64,000 bases of DNA, from assembly GCA_964645715.1 (NCBI GenBank), contig CAZYAO010000005.1, positions 1 through 64,000 on the forward strand. The letters are read 5' to 3'. Made by a program: the position numbers and the translations under genes. The notes below the pieces were generated by a model. It searched no databases. It worked only from the letters and a program-made list of their open reading frames with translations, and was not told where the DNA came from. Positions 16,582-24,083 of this stretch are shown piece after piece (positions within the stretch are counted from its first letter, which is position 1; each line of letters begins with the position of its first letter). Source of the DNA: JAUMBM01 sp964645715. GTDB lineage: Bacteria; Bacteroidota; Bacteroidia; Chitinophagales; Saprospiraceae.

Positions 16582-17646
16582 ATGAGGACTAAACTCTCGC
16601 ATTTCGGATTTGACCTGCCCAAGCATTTGGTCGCACAGTATCCGGCCAAAAACAGAGATGAATCAAGGTTGATGGTTCTGCATCGCAAAACGGGCAAAAT
16701 TGAACACCGGATATTCAAAGATATCCTTGAGTATTTTGACGAGGGTGATGTGATGATCTTCAATAATACCAAGGTGTTTCCTGCTCGTATGTACGGCCGG
16801 AAAGAAAAAACGGGTGCCAAAATTGAGGTCTTCCTGTTGCGCGAGCTCAATAATGACGCGCGCTTGTGGGATGTGCTGGTAGATCCGGCCCGCAAAATTC
16901 GCGTCGGCAATAAACTCTATTTCAGCGACGATAACGACAACGATGTACTGGTGGCTGAGGTGGTTGATAACACAACTTCCCGCGGCCGGACGATTCGTTT
17001 TCTGTACGATGGTCCCGAAGAGGACTTTCAGCGTGATCTCTACAATCTCGGCAATACGCCACTGCCCAAATACATCACCCGGCCGGTAGAAAAATCGGAC
17101 AGGGAGCGCTACCAAACGGTTTTCGCTAAGGAGGTGGGTGCTGTTGCTGCACCTACGGCTGGCCTGCACTATAGCAGGGAACTTCTCAAGCGGCTTGAAA
17201 TCAAAGGTATAGAATTTGCGGAGCTGACACTTCATATCGGTCTGGGTACTTTCCGTACCATCGAGGTGGAAGATCTCTCAAAGCATAAGATGGATGCCGA
17301 ATACTTCCGTATACTGCCCGACGAGGCGGCAAAAGTCAACCAAGCCAAGGAAAAAGGGAGTTTAATCTGCTCAGTAGGGACTACTACCATGCGAGCAGTA
17401 GAAACGTCTGTGTCTTCCGAAGGCTATCTCAAGCCTGCCGAGGGATGGACGAACAAATTCATCTACCCTCCTTACGATTTCAGTATTGCCAATTCGATGG
17501 TCACCAATTTTCATCTGCCAAAGTCAAGCCTGATCATCATGGTGGCGGCTTTCGGTGGCTATGAGCTGGTCATGGAGGCTTATCACGAGGCTATCAAAGA
17601 GGAGTACCGCTTCTTTAGCTATGGAGACGCTATGTTGATTCTGTAG
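16582..17646 (+). CDS. queA: S-adenosylmethionine:tRNA ribosyltransferase-isomerase
   Basis: A 354-residue QueA, which transfers and rearranges the ribosyl group of SAM onto 7-aminomethyl-7-deazaguanine at tRNA position 34 to make epoxyqueuosine. The start LSHFGFDLPKHLVAQYPAKNRDESRLMVL is diagnostic. Further signatures are FNNTKVFPARMYGRK, VGAVAAPTAGLHYSRELL, LHIGLGTFRTIEVEDLSKHKMDAEYF and MVTNFHLPKSSLIIMVAAFGG. Length is normal. The downstream transglutaminase-like gene starts 41 nt later on the same strand and may be co-transcribed. Confidence 0.96.
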   Translation: MRTKLSHFGFDLPKHLVAQYPAKNRDESRLMVLHRKTGKIEHRIFKDILEYFDEGDVMIFNNTKVFPARMYGRKEKTGAKIEVFLLRELNNDARLWDVLVDPARKIRVGNKLYFSDDNDNDVLVAEVVDNTTSRGRTIRFLYDGPEEDFQRDLYNLGNTPLPKYITRPVEKSDRERYQTVFAKEVGAVAAPTAGLHYSRELLKRLEIKGIEFAELTLHIGLGTFRTIEVEDLSKHKMDAEYFRILPDEAAKVNQAKEKGSLICSVGTTTMRAVETSVSSEGYLKPAEGWTNKFIYPPYDFSIANSMVTNFHLPKSSLIIMVAAFGGYELVMEAYHEAIKEEYRFFSYGDAMLIL

Positions 17647-17687
17647 AGCGTCCGTCCCAAGGCTTGTTTTTCTAATGCCTGTACAAT

Positions 17688-18893
17688 ATGGCCTGTCGCT
17701 TTTTTTTGTCTGGGCTTAATTTTTACTGCTGGGTCTTTTGCCTGCTGCTGTCTGTCACGGGACTCAGCGCCACCTCTTCTGTTGCCTTTTCTTTTTACGG
17801 TGCAGCCATCGAATTGTCGTATGATCCCGGCAAACTGCCACGCACCAAACTCACGCTCGAGGAGTCGTCCCTAACCAGGGGGTGGCACTGGACAGAGCAG
17901 CATCTGTGTGAGCAGCTTCGCTATGATCTTGGCTGGTATAAGGATCAACTCCAACTCAGCGACTGGTTGTATTACCAGTTCATTGAGCAGGCTGTGGGTC
18001 AGCTCCTGCCGTCTTCTCAGGAGCTACAGCGAAGGATGCTGATAGCGGCTTTGCTGTATGACAGCGGTTATGATATCCGGCTCGTGCTTACTCGCCGTGA
18101 GTTTCTCGTCTACGTCTATGTCACAACACCGCTGTATGAGGTGTCCCAGTTTGAAGATGCAGGTCGTTTTTTTTGTAATCTGCGAGGAATAGGTAAGCCA
18201 CTGTCCGAGGGCAGAGCGTCTGTGATAATGCTGACTGTACCCAGCAACCGGCGGGGTCAGGCTTTTGATTTTGCACTGAATTCGTGGCCGGCGCTGCCCG
18301 AAAAGCCTGTCAACAGACACTTTAGCTTTGTCTATCAGGGGGCAGACTACCAACTTCCTCTGACATACGATGCCAGTCGTATCGAACTGCTCAATCATTA
18401 CCCGGTACTGGATGAAATTCATTTCATCAGGTCACCGCTTTCTCAGAGTCTGTCTGCCAGCCTGCTGCCGCAGCTCAGGGAGCACATGAGGGATATGCCC
18501 CAGCGGGAGCAGTTGTCTTTCCTTGCGGCCCTGTGCCGAACGGGTTTTGCTTACGGGGAGGTTCCGCTGCCTGACGGCCGACAAGGGCAGAAGTCGATGG
18601 TGGCAGATGAATTGTTCTACTATCATCAGTCGGACTGTGAAGACCGAACCGCGCTCTTTTTCAACCTGCTCAAAGAATTGCTCAATCTGCCTATGCTGGT
18701 CATCGCCTGGGAGGATCACGTGAGTCTGGCTGTCGCATTGGAGGGTACCGAGGGTGATTACTTTAGTCACAAGGGACGTAACTATTTCTTCTGCGATCCG
18801 ACAGGCCCGGCAGATACTGCCGAGGTTTGTATCATCCCTTCCGGATACGAAGGGTTGAGTTTTACCATCGTCGGGGATTATCAACCGCAATGA
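17688..18893 (+). CDS. Secreted transglutaminase-like cysteine hydrolase
   Basis: A 401-residue protein with an N-terminal hydrophobic signal (~8-30, FYCWVFCLLLSVTGLSA), so it is exported or membrane-anchored. The C-terminal part has a papain-like transglutaminase triad: Cys317 in QSDCEDRTALF, His344 in WEDHVSLAVA, and Asp370 in YFFCDPTG, spaced as in bacterial transglutaminase-core proteins (cross-linking, deamidating or peptidase activities). The N-terminal two thirds are not recognised; they include a helical stretch (~60-130) and beta-rich sequence. It follows queA by 41 nt. Substrate unknown. Confidence 0.7.
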   Translation: MACRFFLSGLNFYCWVFCLLLSVTGLSATSSVAFSFYGAAIELSYDPGKLPRTKLTLEESSLTRGWHWTEQHLCEQLRYDLGWYKDQLQLSDWLYYQFIEQAVGQLLPSSQELQRRMLIAALLYDSGYDIRLVLTRREFLVYVYVTTPLYEVSQFEDAGRFFCNLRGIGKPLSEGRASVIMLTVPSNRRGQAFDFALNSWPALPEKPVNRHFSFVYQGADYQLPLTYDASRIELLNHYPVLDEIHFIRSPLSQSLSASLLPQLREHMRDMPQREQLSFLAALCRTGFAYGEVPLPDGRQGQKSMVADELFYYHQSDCEDRTALFFNLLKELLNLPMLVIAWEDHVSLAVALEGTEGDYFSHKGRNYFFCDPTGPADTAEVCIIPSGYEGLSFTIVGDYQPQ

Positions 18894-19064
18894 TTTTGAA
18901 CCAGGCGCTTGTACAGGTAGCTGCCCGCCCAATGCGTTGAAACGCTTTACTTCTGCGCACCGCTCCGGGAAATGCCAGCAGAAATGCCGGAAATGCCGGG
19001 CGATTGTAAGAAATGGGAAAAATAATTCGAATTGGGAATTGGCGATTGTGGATTTGGGGATGGG

Positions 19065-19112
19065 GGATGGCAGGTTATTACTTGTGATCCCGGCAATAAT
19101 AACCCGCCATCC
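19065..19112. terminator. Hairpin between convergent genes
   Basis: GGATGGCAGGTTATTA (19065-19080) pairs with TAATAACCCGCCATCC (19097-19112), 16 bp with one mismatch. It lies 18 nt after the stop of the minus-strand prohibitin gene. The rest of the 237-nt intergenic space has only three close copies of AAATGCC near 18971-18997. Confidence 0.55.
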
Positions 19113-19130
19113 GCAATCTGAATTCCCCGC

Positions 19131-19919
19131 TTATTTCGGGTCTAACACGACCGGCAACGAGCCAGCATTGCCAATAATCACCTTCGAGTTTTGTGACTGC
19201 GAGAGCATCAGCCAGGCTTCGATCGCTTTGTATTGCAGAATTTCCGGCGTCAGGCCAGCTGCGATGATCTGGTTGGCGTCGCGCACGCCGGCGGCTTCGA
19301 TGCGGCGGCGTTCGGCTTCCTGCGTCGTTTGTTGCAGCACAAACTCCATGCGCTGCGCCTGCTGTTCGGCCTCGAGTTTATCCTCGATGGCTTTGGCCAG
19401 ACTGCGGGGCAGCTGAATGCTTTTGAGCAGCACAGCCTCCACGATAATACCTTTTTCCATCAGATTTTTCATCATCAGGTCGCGGATTGCCAGCTCGATT
19501 TCGGCGCGATTACCCGAGTGCATGTCCTTCGCAAAATAACGCGCGCTGACGTCCGCCACTGCGGAACGGAATACCGGCAGGATGACGGTGGCTTCGTAGT
19601 CCAAACCGATGTTGCGCAGCAGATCCGGTGTGGTTCTTTGCTGGACATTATACAGGATGGATACTTCGGAGCGGATCGTCAGACCCTCTTTGGAGGGTAT
19701 GTCCACCGCAACCTCAAGGTTTTCTGTCTGAGTGGATACCTTGATAATCGTTGTGGTGAAAGGATTGAACCCCCTCAACCCGCTGGTAATCACTTTGTCG
19801 TCGTATTTGCCGAATCTGCGGCTAACACCCACTTCTCCCTGCCGTACAACCGTACAGCTGGTCAGAAAAATAACTGTCAGAAAAAACCAGGTAGCGGCCA
19901 GAAAATGAAAACTTCTCAT
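19131..19919 (-). CDS. Prohibitin/SPFH-domain lipoprotein
   Basis: A 262-residue SPFH (band 7/prohibitin) protein. The N terminus is a lipoprotein signal ending in LTSC with the acylated Cys at 22, unlike HflC-type proteins that keep a transmembrane anchor. The SPFH domain runs ~25-190: QGEVGVSRRFGKYDDKVITSGLRGFNPF, TIRSEVSILYNVQ, then DVSARYFAKDMHSGNRAEIELAIRD. A coiled coil (~180-220, KAIEDKLEAEQQAQRMEFVLQ..AERRRIEAAG) follows. It probably forms a membrane-associated oligomeric cage. No FtsH or NfeD gene is beside it, so its client is unknown. Confidence 0.88.
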   Translation of the reverse strand: MRSFHFLAATWFFLTVIFLTSCTVVRQGEVGVSRRFGKYDDKVITSGLRGFNPFTTTIIKVSTQTENLEVAVDIPSKEGLTIRSEVSILYNVQQRTTPDLLRNIGLDYEATVILPVFRSAVADVSARYFAKDMHSGNRAEIELAIRDLMMKNLMEKGIIVEAVLLKSIQLPRSLAKAIEDKLEAEQQAQRMEFVLQQTTQEAERRRIEAAGVRDANQIIAAGLTPEILQYKAIEAWLMLSQSQNSKVIIGNAGSLPVVLDPK

Positions 19920-20121
19920 ACATCAATGTTTAATGGTGACCGATAATTTGAAAGTATTACTATTATGACAAATAATTGTACTTTTTGTTCCCCAGCGTCT
20001 TCTGCTTGTCCGTTTCGGACTAGACTGACCCACTTATCAATCGGGCTGTTGTTGTGATTTTGGAGCATGCTTACCTTCTAGACTTTTGTAGCAATCCCCG
20101 CGAAATAGGTGTATAAATCCC

Positions 20122-20163
20122 AAGATTTCGCGAGAAATCAATGTTTATTTCTCGCGAAATCTT
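20122..20163. promoter_or_regulatory. 17-bp palindrome in front of the AAA/PD-(D/E)XK gene, likely operator
   Basis: Arms 20122-20138 and 20147-20163 are perfect reverse complements built on ATTTCGCGAGAAAT / ATTTCTCGCGAAAT, with an 8-nt spacer. The right arm ends 2 nt before the -7 box. Partial copies CGCGAAAT (20099-20106) and ATTTCGC (20179-20185) flank it, giving four related half sites around one promoter. This looks like a repressor site rather than a terminator. Confidence 0.65.
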
Positions 20164-20165
20164 CT

Positions 20166-20173
20166 TATATTTG
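20166..20173 (+). promoter_or_regulatory. -7 box for the AAA/PD-(D/E)XK gene
   Basis: TATATTTG matches TAnnTTTG, 30 nt before the ATG and abutting the palindrome. Confidence 0.5.
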
Positions 20174-20203
20174 TCTATATTTCGCAACTAATCCAATTTC
20201 GCT

Positions 20204-21634
20204 ATGCGCGCGCCCTTTATTGGCAGAACCGAAGAAAAGCAAATACTGGAAAACGCTTTACTGTCGTCCAAGGCAGAGATGATCTCCGTGATTGGACGCC
20301 GGCGGATCGGAAAAACGTTCTTGGTAAAATCAGTTTATCAGGAAAAAATTGACTTCGAGATTACCGGAATCCAGCACGCCACCCGCAGCGAGCAGTTGCG
20401 GAATTTTATGCTCCAATTGGCCAAATACTCCGCTGGCGCCTTTCCGACAACGGTGCCCAAAGACTGGCTGGAGGCTTTTTATCTGCTGACTAAATTTCTG
20501 GAAGGGAGGAAAGAGCAGGGGAAAATGATCGTGTTTTTTGACGAACTTCCCTGGTTGGCGACCCATAAATCCGGTTTTTTGAAAGGCCTGAGCTGGTTTT
20601 GGAATAGCTGGGCCATCAATCACCCGATTGTCGTAGTTATTTGCGGTTCGGCAGCCTCTTGGATGATCAAAAATGTAGTACACGATAAAGGCGGACTACA
20701 TAACCGCATTACGAGGCGGATTTACCTGAAGCCTTTCGATCTGTCGGAGACGGCGCTTTTTTTACAGTCGAAAGCGCTCCATTTTGAGCGCTATCAAATC
20801 CTGCATTTGTACATGGCGATGGGCGGCGTGCCGCATTACCTGGATCAGGTAGAGCCAGGGAAAAGCGCTGCGCAAAACATAGACGCCATCTGTTTTTCTG
20901 AGAACGGGCTGCTTTGGGATGAATTTCCTAAGCTCTACGCCGCTTTGTTCGAAAATTCCGAGGTGCATGTCAGAATCGTCCGGGCACTGGCAGGAAAGCA
21001 AAAGGGCCTGACACGCTCGGAAGTCGTGCAAATCAGCCGCCTCCCGGAAGGCGGTGGCGCTTCTGCTGTGATCGCGGAACTGCTGCACTCAGGATTTATC
21101 TCAAGCTACCAACCGTTTGGTAAAAAGAAAAAGGATGCTTTGTACCGACTGACGGATGAATTTTCTCTTTTCTACCTGCAGTTTATGGAAAATAACCGTC
21201 AGGAAGGCACCGGAATCTGGCAACAACTGAGTAAAACGCAGGCGTACGTCAGTTGGGCCGGCTATGCATTTGAAAATATCTGTCTCAAACATATTCCACA
21301 AATTAAAAAAGCGCTCGGTATTTCCGGTGTGTATGCCACGGCCTCGTCTTTTTATAAGAAAGGTACGGATAAAGAAGACGGCCTTCAGTTCGATCTGCTG
21401 ATTGACCGCAACGACTTTGTGATCAATATTTGTGAAATTAAATTTTACGGTGCCGAAATCACCCTCGACAAAAAGATGGCCCTCGCGTACCGCAATAAAA
21501 TGGCGGCTTTTAAAGAGACTACCCATACCCGAAAGCAACTTTTTCTGACCATGATTAGTACGTTCGGCGTAAAACAAAATCAATACAGCCTGGACCTGAT
21601 AGATACTTCTTTGACAATGGATGATTTGTTTTAG
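20204..21634 (+). CDS. AAA ATPase with C-terminal PD-(D/E)XK-like (DUF234) domain
   Basis: A 476-residue protein of the archaeal-type STAND/AAA ATPase group common in Bacteroidota and archaea. The Walker A is VIGRRRIGKTFL (~29-40) and Walker B is MIVFFDELPWL (~109-119). VVICGSAASWM (sensor-like) follows, then a winged-helix region (~250-310, KGLTRSEVVQISRLPEGGGASAVIAEL). The C-terminal ~330-470 resembles DUF234, a PD-(D/E)XK nuclease-like fold: QFDLLIDRND..VINICEIKF supplies the D...ExK. It stands alone behind an unusual palindromic promoter, and its sequence reads more A/T-rich than its neighbours, so recent acquisition is possible. Members of this family are often orphan and mobile; function is unknown. 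Confidence 0.8.
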   Translation: MRAPFIGRTEEKQILENALLSSKAEMISVIGRRRIGKTFLVKSVYQEKIDFEITGIQHATRSEQLRNFMLQLAKYSAGAFPTTVPKDWLEAFYLLTKFLEGRKEQGKMIVFFDELPWLATHKSGFLKGLSWFWNSWAINHPIVVVICGSAASWMIKNVVHDKGGLHNRITRRIYLKPFDLSETALFLQSKALHFERYQILHLYMAMGGVPHYLDQVEPGKSAAQNIDAICFSENGLLWDEFPKLYAALFENSEVHVRIVRALAGKQKGLTRSEVVQISRLPEGGGASAVIAELLHSGFISSYQPFGKKKKDALYRLTDEFSLFYLQFMENNRQEGTGIWQQLSKTQAYVSWAGYAFENICLKHIPQIKKALGISGVYATASSFYKKGTDKEDGLQFDLLIDRNDFVINICEIKFYGAEITLDKKMALAYRNKMAAFKETTHTRKQLFLTMISTFGVKQNQYSLDLIDTSLTMDDLF

Positions 21635-21860
21635 ACCCTGTTTAGAAATCGCATCCGGATCAAATGCGGTGCCGAGTGCGATTTTTCCTTCCTTTTTCCC
21701 ATTTTCCGACTTTTTAAAGAATTTCTCCCGATTTCTGCCTCCGAAAAATGTGTACTCACAATAAAATTTTGTCAATAACAGGCTTTTTTGCTGTTTAATT
21801 AGCTTGTATTTTATTTCAAAAAAATCTCCCCAAAAAGGCATAAAAAGAGATCTGGTTTAT

Positions 21861-21868
21861 TAGTTTTG
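21861..21868 (+). promoter_or_regulatory. -7 box for the DUF2795 gene
   Basis: TAGTTTTG matches TAnnTTTG, 63 nt before the ATG. Nothing else is seen in the 297-nt space after the ATPase gene. Confidence 0.45.
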
Positions 21869-21931
21869 CGGGAAATTTACCCAAACGCAATGGGTTTATT
21901 TATTTTTTTTATCCATAAAAATTCGTAGTCT

Positions 21932-22153
21932 ATGTATTGGACATTGGATCTTGCCTCTCACCTTGAGGATGCTCCCTGGCCCGCAACTCGGGACGAATTG
22001 ATTGACTACGCCATCCGTTCAGGTCTCCCCCTGGAAGTGATCGAAAATCTCCAGTCGATGGAAGATGAGGGGGAGATTTATGAAGGTATCGATGATATCT
22101 GGCCCGACTACCCGCGAAAGGACGACTTTCTCTTCAATGAGGATGAATACTAG
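21932..22153 (+). CDS. DUF2795 family protein
   Basis: A 73-residue acidic protein: MYWTLDLASHLEDAPWPATRDELIDYAIRSG, then LPLEVIENLQSMEDEGEIYEG and IWPDYP. The pattern (Leu-x-x-ala-Pro-Trp-Pro-A-T-R-D-E-L-I-D-Y-A-x-R-x-G) matches the DUF2795 family of small Bacteroidota proteins, usually 70-75 residues and monocistronic. It probably folds as a small helical domain; function is unknown. A perfect 19-bp hairpin follows its stop. Confidence 0.85.
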   Translation: MYWTLDLASHLEDAPWPATRDELIDYAIRSGLPLEVIENLQSMEDEGEIYEGIDDIWPDYPRKDDFLFNEDEY

Positions 22154-22176
22154 TAACTGTCAGTTCACAACTGCGT

Positions 22177-22214
22177 AAAAAAGGTTTTGCAAATGCATTT
22201 GCAAAACCTTTTTT
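22177..22214. terminator. 19-bp perfect palindrome after DUF2795
   Basis: A continuous 38-nt palindrome centred at 22195/22196 (AAATG|CATTT core). The outer arms are six As and six Ts, so it works as a terminator on either strand. Confidence 0.85.
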
Positions 22215-22340
22215 GCAATAAGGGCTGCAGCAAGCGCAATTTATCGCTGGAATTGGCAAAAGCAAACACTCAACTGGCCCGGCTGTTATGGCGCTACACC
22301 GCTCCGGACGGGCAGCCTGAAGAACAAAAACGTAGACAGC

Positions 22341-23834
22341 ATGAAAAGCCTGTTGGAAATAAGCCGCATTGTCACCCGCAAAAAACTGGCGCATATAGAA
22401 ATTCTGGATGATAGCGAGGCGCAGCAAAAGCAGAGCAAGTTTAATGAATTCTATAAGGGCATCCTCTCCAATCAATTTAGAAGTGATCAGGAGGCCGCCG
22501 AGATTCTGTACAGTTGCGAACCACAGGATGCGCGCTACCGGCAGCTGAAATCTCGCTTCCGCAAAAGGCTGCTGAACACTCTTTTTTTTCTGGATCTCAA
22601 TAAGACGTCGGTTTCCAACTATGAGCAGGCGCACTATCATGCACAAAAAGAATGGGCATTGATTAATATCCTGCGGGATCAGGGGGCACACTATTCGGCT
22701 GCCCAGATGTCCCGACAGTTACTGGGCACTACGCAAAAGTACCATCTTACCAACTTGCAGATCAATCTGCTCCGCTTTCTGCGGGAGTACGCGCTGCAGG
22801 AGGGAGATACCACTGCTTTTCAGGCCGCTGATGCGGAGCTGCAACAGCTGTTGGAGCAGTTTCAGGCGGAAGCACAGGCCGAGTCGCTGTTTTTGCGGGT
22901 TCAGTTGCTCTACCTCCATCCTGCTGCTGAAACCAGGCAACCAGAACTGCTGGAGCTTTGCAACGAACTATTAGGTTTGTCAGACCGCAATCACTCGCCC
23001 TGGATTTATTTTTACATGTATCAGGCGTGGGCCATGCAGTATCTTATGGAAAAAGACGCAGTGGCTGCTATAGATATTTGTACACAAGCACTGGCTTATC
23101 TCGATACGCTGCCGCGTTTCTACCCGGAGGAAGTATGGATTAAGTTTTATATCTGTAAAATGACGGCCTGCCTGTATCTGCTGGATTACAAGGGGGGGAT
23201 GGCTGCCGCCGAAAAGGTACTGCCAGGTCTTGAGGCAGGCAGCAACTCGTGGTTTGCATTTATGGAGTATTATTTGCTGTTGGCAGCGCACACAGCGCAT
23301 TACAATCACGCCATGGCTATCTTTAATCATGTGGCTACTTCGGTTCAGTTTTACCGTCGCCCTGCTATAGAGCAGTACAAATGGAGGGTAGTCGGCAGCT
23401 ATATTGCCTGCTGCCTGAAGATGCAGGGTATGGAAGACCGCGTTGTACGGGTAAAAATGAAGGACAACCTTCTGTCTATGGCCGCTGCAGAACCCGCGGG
23501 ACGTAGTTTTCAACTGCTGGAGGATATACTGGCGGTTGTCAACTACATCACAGACAGGCAGTGGGTCAAGGCGGATAATGCACTGGATAAACTGCGGCAG
23601 TGGGCCAACCGACAGTCGACAAGTGAACATCCCTCGCGGCAGCTGCTCTTCGTGCGGTTGTTGCTGCAACTCAAAAAGGCCAAATACCAGCCGCTGCAGG
23701 TTCAGCAGCCTGTCAAATATCTGGAGATGTTACAGCCAATGCCTGTCTACCGGGCTGTTCCGCAACAACTGGAGGTGATTCCTTACCAGCACCTGTGGAA
23801 ATTGATCACGCACTGGCTTGAGACCCGCGTTTAG
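22341..23834 (+). CDS. Large helical-repeat protein, family unknown
   Basis: A 497-residue, nearly all-helical protein without signal peptide. The N terminus MKSLLEISRIVTRKKLAHIEIL is followed by a region with KFNEFYKGILSNQF and DARYRQLKSRFRKRLLNTLFFLDL. Many ~40-residue helical pairs with TPR-like spacing come after (for example HSPWIYFYMYQAWAMQYLMEKDAVAAIDICTQALAYL). I recall proteins with this N-terminal pattern as a multicopy family in Saprospiria genomes, but no function. It begins 126 nt after the DUF2795 hairpin; no promoter box is clear. Confidence 0.7.
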   Translation: MKSLLEISRIVTRKKLAHIEILDDSEAQQKQSKFNEFYKGILSNQFRSDQEAAEILYSCEPQDARYRQLKSRFRKRLLNTLFFLDLNKTSVSNYEQAHYHAQKEWALINILRDQGAHYSAAQMSRQLLGTTQKYHLTNLQINLLRFLREYALQEGDTTAFQAADAELQQLLEQFQAEAQAESLFLRVQLLYLHPAAETRQPELLELCNELLGLSDRNHSPWIYFYMYQAWAMQYLMEKDAVAAIDICTQALAYLDTLPRFYPEEVWIKFYICKMTACLYLLDYKGGMAAAEKVLPGLEAGSNSWFAFMEYYLLLAAHTAHYNHAMAIFNHVATSVQFYRRPAIEQYKWRVVGSYIACCLKMQGMEDRVVRVKMKDNLLSMAAAEPAGRSFQLLEDILAVVNYITDRQWVKADNALDKLRQWANRQSTSEHPSRQLLFVRLLLQLKKAKYQPLQVQQPVKYLEMLQPMPVYRAVPQQLEVIPYQHLWKLITHWLETRV

Positions 23835-24083
23835 GGCTTTCGCGCTGTTGAGGGTTCATAGATTGCTTGAAGCGGAAATTATTTTGTGTAGCAAATATTT
23901 TTGTAACACATAAGTACATGTAAAACAATTCTTTTTTGGTATAAAGAGATAGCTCAAAAGCTTTTTTACCGGTTCTGTGCAAAATTGGAACGGTTTTTGG
24001 AATAATCAGGATGTCATCCCTGTCTGTCGCCAAGGGACATACATGGGGCAGTAATTAAACCAAGAATCACAATTCATTTGCAC

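Noticed and set aside
23835..24083. Possible small gene or riboswitch ahead of the giant T9SS gene
   Set aside because: No convincing open frame, hairpin with known features or conserved RNA motif could be recognised in these 249 nt.
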